This document shows positions 1-12,000 of a stretch of 64,000 nt of DNA, piece by piece. This DNA is from Entomortierella parvispora (lineage: Eukaryota > Mortierellomycota > Mortierellomycetes > Mortierellales > Mortierellaceae): the NCBI GenBank assembly GCA_963573315.1, contig OY752146.1:434001-498000 (forward strand), read 5' to 3'. Each line of letters opens with the position of its first letter. Positions within the stretch are counted from its first letter, which is position 1. The translations under genes and the position numbers were made by a program. The notes beneath the pieces were generated by a model. It was not told the DNA's origin, did not search any database, and worked only from the letters and a program-made list of their open reading frames with translations.

Positions 1-1007
1 ATGTACACACCCAAGTCGGACCAAGGAGAACATCACTGACCGAGACATTGCACCACTCGACATGTGTCAATAATGGACAGGACGACATGATCTCCTGCCA
101 GAGCCCAGGCACCTCATCACGCGGGCTTTGAATAATGATCTCGGTGATGGTGCGAAAATGAGGTCGAAAAACAGGATATGATAAAGGACCGATTCCTTCG
201 TAACTGTTGAACTTTCGTAAACAGCGCATACTCTTAATGAGGGACGCTCTCTCCTCATCCGAACTCGTCAACATTTTGAGGTCCAGGTGCTTGAGGCGAG
301 GTAAGGCTCCAGAATCCAGATACTGCGCAAATCTCTGGCAGTTCTGGATATCATCCTTGGTGTTAAAATCACATTCAATAACTTCGAGGTCGGGACAACG
401 GGCAGTGAAAGCTGTGATATCAACCTTAGTATATCTAGGTATCGATAATTCCCGTATCGACCAAAAGGCGCTGGTTTTGATGTTGTCCGAGACATCCACA
501 TGGGGGGTGTGCAACTTCAGGACCAACAGACGTGCACATATCGTATCAAAAAAGACCATGGCGGATGCATTCACCACAAGGTTGACAAGACTCAACTCTC
601 GGAGACCTGTCATGTCAGAAATAAGCCGCCAGACCTCGATATCGAGCTTGGATTCTTCATCGCTAGACCTAAACATACATTTACATGGTAAAACGCATTT
701 ACATCCTCCTTTCTTCATGTGGACGTGCTCAGACCACGCAGTAAAACGACTATACCTACTTCCAATCTGTAATAACCTTTAGTTTGCGGATATGATGGCA
801 GTACGTGCGAAGACCTTCCAAGGCTGGGCGCTCATGTTTGCTGCAGAATTTGTCGCCTGTGTTCAGTGTAATTTCTCGCCAAAGAAGAGGCGATATCGCG
901 TCATGCCACAACTTGCAGACGCGCAGGCAGCCGACTTGGTGATTCCTCGGCAGCGACAGGCCCACCATACGGACAATCTCCGGCAGCTTTAACAATTCGC
1001 TGTTCAT
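1..1007 (-). CDS. F-box / leucine-rich-repeat protein, 3' part cut by the window edge
   Basis: The predicted protein starts at the ATG at 1007 with an F-box (residues about 5-50: LLKLPEIVRMVG..., ending in the LWHDAISPLLWREI-type motif). Exon 1 runs 1007-760 and exon 2 from 668 to beyond base 1. The intron 759-669 has a GTAGGT donor and a TTTAG acceptor, and splicing keeps the frame. Exon 2 reads as loose leucine-rich repeats with CPDLEVIEC- and LPRLKHLDL-like segments and stays open to the window edge, so the C-terminus is missing. F-box proteins of this kind are known as substrate receptors of SCF ubiquitin ligases, with the F-box binding Skp1 and the repeats binding the target. An upstream in-frame ATG at 1085 exists, but 1007 places the F-box at the N-terminus as is usual in this family. 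Confidence 0.75.
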
Positions 1008-1641
1008 TGACAAATAGAATAAGGATGGGAAGCGGAACTGGACAATCGTGACAACCAAGAGGGGATCAGGCACTGAATGCACCATTAGAGAGAGGTGCAG
1101 CCCTTGCGATCAAACAATTCTTGTATGTCATGATTCGTCACGTGGACCGACGCGCACATACTCACGCGTGTCTTTTGAACCTTTCATTGTCCTTTGCCTC
1201 TCTTTGTCAATTTGTACCATCCTCACCCCCAGCGACCATCCGTACCACCGCGACCTCTGTATCATTTCCTGCATCATCACCTATATATTTGCCTGTACCA
1301 TCTGTACCATTGATTTTCATTGCCTACTCCCTCTGTCCTGCCACAACTTGTTCTGCCTATTCTTCATCTGCTCTGCCCTCTCTTTTTCCAACACGAAGGT
1401 AATGTTGTTTTAAACCATCTTGTTTGGAAGGAGCGAGTACGATGTTGCCGGCAGACCCATCTGAACCAGAATCCACTGCCATTAGTTGTCCATGGACAAC
1501 TGTGCTTTTTTGGGACCCTGTTAATTGTCCAGGCTATCGGGTGACGCCTTTTCATTTCGAACTGGTGCTTCATCAGCAACCACCACTCGTTTGCATTGTG
1601 AAGTGGATAGCGTCGTGATGCTTGGTTTAGTGGCCACACCC
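1008..1641. other. Intergenic, no gene recognised
   Basis: Pyrimidine-rich on the + strand around 1150-1400. It is probably the upstream region of the leftward F-box gene and the downstream region of the next leftward gene. No ORF here has convincing composition. Confidence 0.4.
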
Positions 1642-3820
1642 TCATGCATTGTTTACGCAATGGACACCACATCTCCATTGGCAATGTTTGTTTTTAGAAC
1701 TTTGGGTGTTATTAAATAATGAATGAAACGAAATCAAACGCGACCTAGTTAGTTTTTGACCCTGTATTTCGCTACACTGCTTGAGAACGGTAGATGACCC
1801 CTTGGATTGAAAATTCGAAAATCGTCTTTGGGTCGAATCGATCAATCGCGATCGCGAATTAAAAAAGTCCACGTGTTTAAAAAAAGATTGCATGAATCCG
1901 TTTTCTCTCATGCCTCTGATCCCACCAATACCTGGTTCTGAGGATTGATCATCCAAGTCAGAGACTTCACGGTGGTCGCTGGCCTCTTGTCTCGTGTTCT
2001 TGCCATCCAGAACCTCACTAACACCTTCCTCGGCAGTGACGTCGCCTAAACCCAGGAATAATGAATCAAAAACAGATTAACGAAAATCAAAAAAAGAAAA
2101 AAGTAGTCAATACGCAATAACGTGATGAACTCATGGGAGACATACCCTGGACAGGAGAAACATCATTCTTGTGCTTGTGGGCACTGCTGGTGGCTGTCCG
2201 AAACGAGGGCGCTAATGAGTCTATGAAAACTTGGTCAGGGGAGAGAGAGGAATTAGCAGAGGACAAAATAATTCCGAAGTTGTAAAAGCGGAATTGCTCG
2301 ATGTGGATTGGCGTGAAGTAATAAAAAGACAGACAGAAAGAAAGTAAGATAATGGAAAGAAAAAGATGTAGTGAGGCAACAAATCGAAAAGCTACCTGCA
2401 GATAATGAGATCGCTCTTTCGTCAGTTAGAGAGAAATTGGCTTCTCCTTCATCGCTTTCATCGTTCGGAGAGAAGTGGGCTTCTCTTTCATTATTCACAG
2501 AGAAGGGGAGCTAAAGTCACAGCGAGAATAGAGTGCCTTTTAGTCATCAGAAGAACCGTGTGGCACTATGCAACTTTCCCGCTCCTTACATCAGGTCTTT
2601 CGGCGACCTCAACTGTCAGCTGCTCCTGCTTCCGCTTCCGCTTCCATGAAGGCAGATAGATACCAACGGTCGATTTCTTGCGCAGGGTTCTTCGCTTTCT
2701 TGAGCCTATAAAAGCATGCAACTCTTAGTCAATAGCTACTGTACATTCTCTGCATGACACTCCTGTGCAACGTCCTCCTCACCTGTTCCAGTGCTGACCA
2801 GATCCTTCTGAACGTCGGCGGTCGTTTTTGATGACAAGATCGGTGTAGACGGACTTGATGTGGCATCTTCCTCTGTAAAACGATCAGGCGTTAGTACGGG
2901 TCGGCCTCGTGTGTTTGCTATGGGACAAAGAACAGTATATATCAGTATATATATTTGGGTACTTATAACTACCATTCAATCCGAACCGAACAACGACTCT
3001 AATAACCCTTACAAGTATCCGACTTCAGAGTTAAGGGCTTGTGGGACAAGGCAGCAACCTTGTGAACGGAAGTGGATCGCACAGACAGTCTGTCATATTG
3101 TACGAGAGCAACATGGTCTTCGTCATCTTCGTTCTCGTCTTCAAGGTCAATCTCATTGAAACCAGGAGGAGATGAGGTACGCAGGGGAGGTGCTTTAAAA
3201 GTGCAAACATTGTCAAAGCGATGAGTATACTAGACCAAGAGGCAGAATAGCTTGTCCTGGAGGCTGTTCATATTATAGTCACCTCCATTCTGTGGAGTCT
3301 TCGAAGGTCCGGACCATGGTTCTTGTTCCGATGCAGCTTGGAGACTTGACAAGGACTCTATGAGGCACAAGAGCGTGTACGCGCATCAGAGTGACAATAA
3401 AGATACGATCTCATCAAGCTAAATGATACATCACTAACCTTCAGATGTAGCATTTGTTGATAGTTTTCTGCCGCGGATGACTTCATTGAGGAGATCTAAT
3501 TGGATTGATGAATAATGAAAGATGATAAGTGGGAAATAGAGTGAAAGTATGCTGAATATTCTGTCCGTACCTTTGCTATACTCTTCAAGGCTAGAATCAA
3601 TGATCGTCTTTGTTGATTTGCGCACAAGTCTGCAGGACCCTTTTAGTTCCATCGTGTCATAATCCTTCCGGCATTGTTCCAAATTGAGGATGTCCTTTGA
3701 AGCCGACCCATTTCCACGAGTCCGTTGACGGCCAATATATTGCACAAAGCAAGCATACAGCTTATCAAAGGTGGGATGTTCATGCGTATCTGCTGCGGCG
3801 TATTCTGAAAAGACCAACAT
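1642..3820 (-). CDS. Nine-exon gene of unknown function made of short disordered modules
   Basis: I do not recognise the family. On the minus strand nine exons can be chained in one frame: 3820-3571, 3495-3439, 3357-3283, 3192-3007, 2872-2783, 2705-2590, 2510-2396, 2220-2146 and 2045-1642. Most junctions have the form G|GT...AG and give a glycine or acidic residue in phase 1. Exon 1 (about 83 residues) looks globular, with a YACFVQYIGR segment and a Cys-rich stretch. Later exons encode Ser/Thr- and Asp/Glu-rich or Lys/Arg-rich segments, one with a basic KRKRKQ patch that could be a nuclear localisation signal. The ATG at 3820 directly follows a possible TCATAG acceptor, so a further upstream exon is possible. 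The last exon is open to a TGA at 1642, but its final 100 codons look less like coding sequence. Exon chaining is inference from splice signals and frame. Confidence 0.5.
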
Positions 3821-3914
3821 CCTATGAAATCCAAAAATTTCATATTAATGACATATTAATGCGTCGCCATTCAGTGGCAGAACATTCGCGCCAACGTCAC
3901 AAATGTGCACCTCA

Positions 3915-4335
3915 CAGACACGCTAGGAGTAGCGAATGTTAAAATCGCATACACCAATCAAAGGAAAGTGAAAAAAAAAAAAAAAAAAGCTCCCCTCTCT
4001 GCCTGCATCTGTGAGGCATCAGATGAGCGACAGTGAGCTTGACCAGATGCAGAGGCTCCCTGGACAGTGGCTGAAAGTCCGCACCCGTATGAATGCACAA
4101 TTATAAAATTGAGCATCCCACCCCCACAAACACGCTAGGAGTAATGAAAAATCGTACATGCCATCGAAGGAAAGGAAAAAAACTCCCCTCTCTGCCTGCA
4201 TCTGTGAGGCATCAGATGAGCGACAGTGAGCTTGACCAGATGCAGAGGCTCCCTGGACAGTGGCTGAAAGTCCGCACCCGTATGAATGCACAGTATGAAA
4301 CTAAGCATCCCACCCCCACAGACACGCTAGGAGTA
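3915..4335. repeat. Tandem repeat, two full units and a partial third (about 190-212 bp)
   Basis: The CACGCTAGGAGTA motif recurs at about 3915, 4127 and 4319, giving spacings of 212 and 192 bp. Within the units a block of about 105 bp (about 3991-4097 and 4185-4291) is identical as read. The length difference comes mainly from a poly(A) run (18 versus 7 A) and the sequence next to it. No protein is suggested. It lies between the 5' ends of the divergent nine-exon gene and the Crinkler gene. Confidence 0.85.
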
Positions 4336-4515
4336 TGAATGTTGAAAACCACACACGCCAATAGAAGGAAGGAAACGCTATTTTGATGATCGTAATCTCC
4401 AGGCAATTAACAGAACATTAAGTACAACTGTACCTCGATACGTCGTAGCGCGTGTGTGTTTGTCTGTGTCCGTCTGTGAGAATGTGTCTGTTGTCTGAGA
4501 GAATGTAATGATGTG

Positions 4516-4527
4516 TTATATATAGAG
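4516..4527 (+). promoter_or_regulatory. TATA-like element upstream of the Crinkler-type ORF
   Basis: The stretch TTATATATAGAG lies about 200 bp before the first ATG of the Crinkler ORF. A pyrimidine-rich stretch follows at 4600-4700, typical of a 5' UTR. Position only; no transcript evidence. Confidence 0.4.
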
Positions 4528-4720
4528 CCAAACGCGTCCGTGACGTCACTGTATTTATTCCCAATGCGATGCGCCTCACATGGCATGACCCTTTCGCTTG
4601 CCACCGTTCTCACGCTCTTCTCACTCCGGTTGATTTCTTTTTCTATCCTCATGCATCATCCTTTGCTATCTTCGCTTTCTTCCATCCTCATTTCGTCCTT
4701 CATCCATTAGCATCTTTTCT

Positions 4721-5083
4721 ATGCTACGCAACACCATGACCAACAATCTCCTCACGCTGTTCTTCCTCATAGAAGGCGAGCCGAACCCGTTCTCTGTGGA
4801 GATTACTCCAAGTGACACTATCGATGATCTCAAGAATCTCATCGTCAAGGGAGACCAAGCTCCTGCATTCAAGAATAGCGCTGTCAAGGACATCACCCTC
4901 TGGTCTGTCTTGATCCCTCTGGCACCATTGCAAGACCGCATGCCAATTGTCCTGAACGAGTGCGACTCTGCGACAGAGCTCGACCCAACAGACGATGTCT
5001 CTGATACCTTCAAGGCACAGCCGCCCAAAAAAACAACAATCAGCGTCATTGTCCAGCGACGTGCAGCCTTGCTTGACATTTAA
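4721..5083 (+). CDS. Crinkler-type N-terminal domain protein, no C-terminal effector domain
   Basis: This 120-residue ORF matches the Crinkler (CRN) N-terminal ubiquitin-like domain as I know it: a first strand NNLLTLFFLIEGEPNPFSVEI, a SDTIDDLKNLI helix, an ITLWSVLIPL strand, an acidic ELDPTDDVSDTF linker and a closing KKTTISVIVQRR. A second ATG at 4736 gives the more usual MTNNLLTLF start and is probably the real one. Crinklers were first described as secreted or translocated effectors in oomycetes. In early-diverging fungi they are numerous, and the N-domain is normally fused to a variable C-terminal domain of several hundred residues. Here the ORF stops right after the N-domain and is followed by LINE-like debris, so it is either a truncated gene or a stand-alone header domain. 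Spliced continuation past 5083 was not found. Confidence 0.7.
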   Translation: MLRNTMTNNLLTLFFLIEGEPNPFSVEITPSDTIDDLKNLIVKGDQAPAFKNSAVKDITLWSVLIPLAPLQDRMPIVLNECDSATELDPTDDVSDTFKAQPPKKTTISVIVQRRAALLDI

Positions 5084-5228
5084 TTGCAAGAATAATCGTG
5101 GCCATGACCTTAACTTTGTTTTCCACTCCGACAAAGTTCAAGCTCCTATCGCTCCGTGCACGCAGCTCAACCCATTCTCGGATGCATCTCGTCCTGGCAC
5201 GAGACCACTCTCCTCGAAAATTGCGAAA

Positions 5229-6130
5229 CCTTCACTCCTGCTGCAATGCCGCCCGACACCGAGAGATCTTCCTCGGGATCGGCCCCTTCCCCTTTTCCCC
5301 CTATATTCAACCTACCCCTCTACCCTTTCTCAAGGAGGTCTAGTGGTTAAGAGTGGATATGCGGCAGCCGTTGCAGGTGTTCAACCGTTTCTCCCCCTTC
5401 TACAAGCAATCGGTCCAAACATCACTTCCTACTCACCCCAGGAGGCATGGTCCAAGTCAACTGGAGTTTTCCACCTGGTTTTACACAAATTCGCAAACAC
5501 CCCGCTCCCCTCCGAAGAAGACATCATCGACAGTCTGCAAAAGATCGGCCCTATCAATGGCTGCAACACAATCTCCTTCTCAAACGCAACTCGCCGCATC
5601 ATTGAAACCAAATTCGAAAATGAAGAACACCACGCTATAGCACTCGAAAATGGAATTACAATCAACAACTACTACTACCAAGCCTTGACCCCTCGACCAA
5701 AGATGAGTAGGAAAGAACGAGACACAACTGGACAAGTGTAGATCAACATTCGAAACGTCCCTACAGCAACGGATAGAGAAGAATTTTACGACACTCTCAC
5801 AACCTTCCGGGCCTTTGGAGTGCTGCAAGTGGCGGGTCTTTACCTACACCCTACCAGACACATATGCCTTGGCGGAAGTATGGCAATTATCACCAAGAGA
5901 GACACAGACGACTTCCTTAACCTGAGCAGGGTGGTGGAAGTTCCAGAATGGGATAGCCACCCCCTCCACTTCTCTTGGTCAAGAGCTTCCCCCACACACA
6001 CACTGTCGCTACTGTAAGGCAGAGAATCAGGACACACCCCACTTCGATGCCCTAGCCGACTTGCTGACAAGCAGGAAGCGATCTCCAGACAAGCAGCCGA
6101 AGAGGAAGAAGCTCAACAACAATAGTCTAA
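5229..6130 (+). pseudogene. Decayed LINE-type ORF1 (RNA-binding gag-like) relic
   Basis: The reading frame from about 5330 to 5740 encodes a segment with a SGYAAAVAG motif (compare TGYADAARG in the ORF1 at 58.4 kb) followed by two RRM-like stretches. After a TAG at 5739-5741 the same kind of sequence resumes (INIRNVPTATDREEFYDTL and AIITKRDTDDFLNLSRVVEVPEW). It ends near 6010-6050 with a CRYCKAENQDTPHF segment resembling the zinc knuckle that closes LINE ORF1 proteins. Stops and frameshifts break it at least twice. No reverse transcriptase follows. Assignment rests on motif order and on similarity in style to the better preserved ORF1 at 58.4 kb. Confidence 0.5.
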
Positions 6131-7160
6131 CAACAATAACGATAACGACGTTGATGAGATCGATGACTTCTCAGCTTAAGAGCAGGGAGACGAAAATAGA
6201 CACAATTCACTCCCCGATGAGAACGAGGACATTGAACAACTCGGATACGATGAGGACTTTGACCATGAAGGAGATGTAGGCATGGACGTCAACGATGAGA
6301 ACCCGGAGCAGGAGGTACCGGAAGACGACATGGACGGGGTTGAGTCTGGGCAGCAAAACTAACGGCAACGGCAACGGCAACGGCAGCTGCAACAGCTGCA
6401 ACAACAACAGCAAAGGCAGCAGCAGGTACAGGGGCAGGGATCGAACAAACGACTGAAGAAGGCAAGTTTATCAGAGCCCACCGTCATAGTCCCAGATATC
6501 ATACTGAATACGAGTTTTTTTTTTTTTTATCTAATTTCGATTATCCTAGAGCATTAATGTTGGGAGCAATATCAGGCTACCATGCGCTGACAAGGTTTAA
6601 GGGTAAGCTTACACTTGACATGGGGAACAATAGTGCGGGAGATAAAAGGCAGCTAGGGATAGGAGACAAGAAAATAACAGAGACGGGCAGAACACGGTGC
6701 TGGGAGGCAACCGAAAAGATGTTGGGCAGAGCAGTGGTGTGCAGGATCCCGAATAGTGACCTGCAGAAGTGACTTTAACTTTGTTTGATTAATTCTGGAG
6801 GTTTGGAGGCTAAGCCGCTTTCCTACCCTTTTTATTTCACGAACCTGGTATTGTAATAAACAACCCTCTTTTCCATCTTGTGAACCTCAGAACCCCCCAA
6901 CCATCACAGGTGGTTGTGGATTCTGACTGGAAATAATTATGCAGGGATGACAAAGGAGGAAAGGACTCCAGCGATATTGTACCTCATGCCTCCAGGAGCG
7001 AAAGATGTGGACAAAAAAATTGTCGGGACGCGTGTTTGAGTCTTTGGAGCCAACTAACAACGACAGCTATGGCCCAAGGTAATTGAAGGACAAAGGATGT
7101 GAGCTCAAACATGCCGCCCATCAAAACAGCGTCAAGATTACAGAGACAGAAAACATACAT
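6131..7160. other. Intergenic with repeat debris, no gene recognised
   Basis: Contains a degenerate CGGCAA/GGCAAC hexamer array (about 6362-6410), a T12 run at about 6514, and otherwise nothing with coding character on either strand. Confidence 0.4.
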
Positions 7161-7303
7161 CTATCTTCTGAAAATTCCTAGCCTCTTCTTTTGTTTTGGC
7201 TTTTGCGCGTTTTTCTCCTGGGAATGAGCAACAGCGGCATCTGCACCAGGAGGATTTGGCGGCGCCCCCCTGTCTGTCTTTGGCGTCGATGTCGATGCCG
7301 GCG

Positions 7304-7341
<38 letters not shown>

Positions 7342-8015
7342 ATTGTGGGTTCAGTCCAAGTGGTTGTTTTAGTATTATGATTCACAAAATAAACACGGCC
7401 ATTGCTTGTCAGGCGTCTCGCCCATCCTGGTGGTAAAGGATTTGATTTAGACGAGGCTGTAGGTTCGTCCCATGTGGTCGTTCTAGTAATATGATTCACA
7501 AAGTAAGCACGTCCATCGTTTGTATCACGCTTCTCCCATCCTGCGGGCAAGGGACGTGATTCAGTCTTGGCTGTCGGTTCTTCCCAGGTAGTCGTCTTGG
7601 TGTTGTGATTGATAAAGTAAAGACGCCCCTTGGGTGTAACTCCCCTTTCCCATCCTGCGGGTAAGGGGCGTGCATAGGCTGTGGGATTCACACACGTTGT
7701 AGACTTCGTTTCGAAATCCGCGTAGAAAAGACGTCCCTTGGGTGTTTGACGTCCCTCCCATCCTGCAGGCAAAGGACTCGATCCAGGCACAGAACTGGGG
7801 CCTGTTGTCAAAGGAGGCGGGGAGGTAGTAGCAGGAGTTGGTGGTATTGGCGCTGTGGTCGGGGTATTTTGCCCAGAGGCAGGAGCATTGTTAAGAGCGA
7901 AAGAGAGAGCAAGGGAGGCATCTACACCAGATGGGTCTGATGGTGGCCTCGGCTCTGGCCATAGCGCCTGTTGCTGCTGCTGCTGCAGAGACGAAGACGG
8001 CAAAGTTGAAGACAT
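7161..8015 (-). CDS. Protein with four tandem WW-type repeats
   Basis: The protein of about 284 residues begins at ATG 8015 (MSSTLPSS...). An in-frame ATG at 8192 would add 59 residues, but that extension looks like a CT-rich 5' UTR. A polyQ tract and a Pro/Thr linker precede four WW units at about residues 82-110, 118-147, 158-187 and 195-223. Each begins PLPxGW and ends with a YF(I/V)NHxTKTTTWxEP motif. WW2-4 keep both signature tryptophans, the aromatic pair and the proline. WW1 has lost them ([15 protein letters not shown]) and is probably a non-binding relic. A polythreonine run encoded by a trinucleotide repeat and a basic C-tail ([13 protein letters not shown]) follow. WW domains bind proline-rich ligands such as PPxY. 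The partner and pathway are unknown, and there is no catalytic domain. Confidence 0.8.
7296..7345 (-). repeat. Trinucleotide repeat encoding polythreonine in the WW protein
   Basis: A (GTT)n run on the + strand of about 14 units lies in frame inside the WW-protein gene and reads as a threonine tract just after the fourth WW unit. Confidence 0.85.
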
Positions 8016-8192
8016 CCTTGGAGCTTTGTACGCCTTGAAAGAGAGAAAGAAGGGAGGAAGGGAGGAAGCAGAGGTTGAGACTGTCCTATTTTTTGGAATT
8101 GTTGCTGTTACAGAATCGGTGGAGGCGGGCGAAAGACAGGAGGAAAAGGTGGAAGAAAGAGAAAGAGAAAGAGAACAGAACCCTGTTCGCAC

Positions 8193-9049
8193 ATCTCGAA
8201 GGGTAAAGAGCGGCGTTCAAAGGGAGAGCGCATGTGTGTGTGTTTTGCCACCATAGTGTCCACGTGCCATCGAAGAGCATTCACTGCTTCAGACAAGGTT
8301 TGCGCCCCTTAAAATGGAATCTCAGTTTCCCTTTGCTCACCCATGCACGTCCATGTTGTTCAAGTTCAGGTTCATCCCGCCCCTAATTCATCCTCTCACC
8401 ACCCCATCCCCACTCATCACCACTCTTCCCCACTTCAACAATGGATTTACAGTGGTCTTCCTCACCCTCGTTACTATTTCCTGAAACTACCGATCGCGGG
8501 CCAAGGACGGAGTAGCTGACACGGGAAAGCTCAAAAATAACCAACAAAGTCTTGTGCAACCGAGATCAAAGTAGAGTCGAAAAGCAGAGCAACAGGTCAA
8601 GCGGAGATCAAAGGAAATAGACAAATGGCAAAGCAGAACGAAAATAGCACAAGTCAAGCCAAAAAAGGCAAAGAAAAGGCAAAGCTGGAAGGCAAAGCTT
8701 CGCATAAGTCTTCGCCCTCTGCTTTCATCCTGTCTGCTCGCTTCGCTTGGCCTTCCTTGGCGCTGGACCGCGAATATTCAGGCGGAGGAAAGGTAAGAAG
8801 AAAAGGTCGTAACAAATTGCAAATTTCACGTTCTTTTCTTTCGCCTTCCTATTCCACTCTTCTTCACTGCAGTCTTGTCCTTCAAATTCGGTTTACCCTT
8901 TTGTACTCACTTCCCTATTCCATCACATCCGTGTATTTTCGACACCGAGAACCAAACCTCCAACCTCCAAGGTGCCGTGGAAGCAATGTCGCTGCGTAAA
9001 AAATCAAATCTAATCGAAACCCTAATCATGTTTTTGTAATAGATTCAAC
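8193..9049 (+). promoter_or_regulatory. Upstream region of the NACHT gene with a possible 5' UTR intron
   Basis: No ORF here is convincing. A good donor (AAAG|GTAAGA, about 8792) and an acceptor (TGTAATAG, ending about 9042) sit just before the NACHT ATG at 9050, so a 5' UTR intron of about 250 nt is likely. The 8190-8480 part is the upstream region of the divergent WW gene and carries C-rich stretches. Confidence 0.35.
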
Positions 9050-12000
9050 ATGCCGTTCAACATTCCGCCTCCTGCGCAAGAGGCATTGACGCAGGCAAAG
9101 GCCGGCATCGAAAGGGTTAGAAGAGCAGGTTCTGAACACGACGTCGCTGAGCCCAACTCGAGCGATTGCTTGCTGCCTGGCCCAGGAGAACCATTCGAAA
9201 CCACTCGCCAGCTTGCCTATGGCCTTGCGCTTTTGCAGGATTCAGTTCAAGAGAGCGACCTCTCCCCGGATTCTCTCGAGTGGCGACGTAGCACCTTGCA
9301 TAACTCTGATGAGAAGGAGCGATTGGAGACCATCTCTATTAAGGTTCTGCACACATTTGCAAAGGATACCACAAAGGATGTTGCTGCTGTTTACGAGGTT
9401 GTCCAGCTGGCTCCTGTGCTTGATGGCGATTATTATCGGTTCCCTCTCAAGACCTTTATCGACACTGTTTACCAAGCAAAAGTCCTGAATCTGTGTATGC
9501 TGGAGGGTCTGGCCAAGATGATCCAAGGAGCTGCTCCAGGATATATCGACTCGGATGACCTCGCTAGAATTCTTGCCTCCCTTCACAAGCGGCTCCAATC
9601 TACTCCCTCAAAGAGTCATCGAGATCGATATAACTTGCTACTGGCAGTATCTCGGATTCTGGATGCGATGGTGGATGCTAATATCGGGGATATCGGCCGT
9701 GTTAACCTCCATGGGCCATTAACAAGTCTTCTTCAAGAGTCAGAGTCAAGCAATGATCTCTATCTGACCTTTCAGGCCGCGTATGCCATGCAGGCGCTGT
9801 TAAATGTGTCCGACGATGACCATATTTGGCGTGCCGGATTCAGACGAGTTTGGCCCATACAGAAAGGTGGCACAAGATATACTGCGGTACCTGATCTGAA
9901 GGATGAGCTGGACATCCTGGAGACCCTTTATGAAGCTGGAAAAGGAAGCTTGAAGCTGCTCAAGAATACCTTGGAGGCGATCAAAAGCCGCGAAAGCCCC
10001 ACATTCTCAGTAAAGGACGGTCTTCAGTTCAAGAAAGCCTGGTATCGCGCCATTCGCATGGCTGAGTCATACATTGGGCTTGGTAGGCTTACGTTGTTCA
10101 AGGATCTGGTCACCAAAGCGCCATGCCGAGACGATTTCATGTTTCAGTGGGGAGTCTGTCAACTTCTTGGCTTGTTCGCAGCTGACGCCTCCCTATGGGA
10201 TCAAGAGGCAAGGCAGGAAGCAATTGATTTCCTTGAGGCACTCTATAAAGATACGGGACTTTGGAATCGGCAGAAGGGAGTTGACCAGGTTATTCTCGAC
10301 GCACTCACCAACGTGATGTCTAGCAATGACAGGCATCTTGAAGGTATGTCCATATCGTGTGGCATCCCTGTATCGGTGTTTGGCTCTAACGCTTTCTTTT
10401 TTACATTCGATCCTTCATAGCTGCCAATTCCTTACTGGTGGATATGAGAAAACAATGCCCTACCCTTGAACCAATGGTTGAGCCGCAATCTCCACTTTGG
10501 AGTAATATCCGACTTGCAGATCCATCTAGAGGTACCGACTCACATATCACGCTATTGAAGGCTGTTCAGGATCAGAGTCATTGGCAAGCAAAGATGGAGA
10601 ACCTACCTTATCAGTCCCCAGAGCCTGGTCTCGATGTTGTTCGCGCCGCGCTCATGACTTATCATGCGCAGGATCTCTCTATCCTCAGAGTTTCAAGGGA
10701 TAAATTGGACCTGGAGACCTGCTTTGTCAATCTTGCTATCGTCGAGGCACCTGCACAGCGAGAAAAGGAAAAGAATGATCTCAAAGATCAGGGAGCCGTC
10801 TTTTATCGGATCTCGAGCTTCGAAAAGGTGGAAAACACAGACACCCAATCGTTGATCCCATTGGAGCAACTTTTCAACAGGCGCAAGTTGCGTGATGGAA
10901 GAGAGGATGTCCCTAAACGAATTTTGATTCAAGGACGAGCAGGCGTTGGAAAATCGACGCTATGCAAGAAACTCGTCCATGCACATCAAAATGGACTCTG
11001 GGACGATATGTTTGAAACAGTACTGCGAATTTCCTTGCGCCAACTCAGGGGTTTCAAAGGCAGCACTCTGGAATCGTTATTCCGCGAAAAGGTTTTCATT
11101 GCTCAGGATAGTAATCAGGAACAGGCGGAGCTGGCCAAAGCTCTTGCAGATCGTGCTAAAAATGGCAAGGTTCTTTTCATCTTGGATGGTCTGGATGAGA
11201 TCGTGTCGAATACGGAGGACGGTGACCGCTTGGATCTCAGATCGTTATTGATGACCCTAATCAGCCAACAGCATGTCATCATCACCACAAGACCTTCTGG
11301 ATTCTACATTGAGCTACTGCAAGAAATCGATCTGGTACTTGAAACGATTGGATTCAGCCAGCAGAATGTCAATGACTTTTTGGTCAATGTACTGAAGCCT
11401 GATGCAGCGGAGACAGTCCAGAGCTTTATTCGACAAACACCATTGATCCAAGGACTTGTCAACATCCCTGGGCAACTTGACGTGATCTGCTACAGCTTGG
11501 ACTCACTTCAAAGAGTCGACCTGGCGGTCACAATATCAGGACTATATCAAATGATGGAGCAGAACTTGTGGTGCAAGGATGCACTTCGGTTGAAAAAGAC
11601 TTGTAACGGGATGGGTCTGACAGAGCGACAACTCAATAATTTCAGTCCAAAGATGATCAACGAGCTAATGGCGGCCGAGACGCAGTATCTTGGGTATCTC
11701 GCATTCGAAGGGATGATCAACAATCACCAAGTCGAGTTTGACGAGAGAGACCTTTTCAAAGCATTCGATGACCTTGAAGATGAAGCAGCGGGCAACCAAC
11801 GACATCCGCCCCATGAACAAGTTGACCTCATGAAAGAGTCATCGTTTCTGCATACATCGAATGTGAATCTGGATTTCAGAGGCGACTATTCTCGACAAAC
11901 CTGGCATTTTCTGCATCTGACTTTTCAGGAGTATTTTGCAGCAACCTGGATAGTCCGTCATTTTCAACGCAAACAACCGAGCTCCACAGCAGGAATGATG

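Noticed and set aside
5335..5400. tRNA-like string GGTCTAGTGGTTAAGAG with a distant GTGTTCAACC
   Set aside because: No acceptor-stem pairing or cloverleaf can be drawn, and the stretch lies inside the LINE ORF1 relic.
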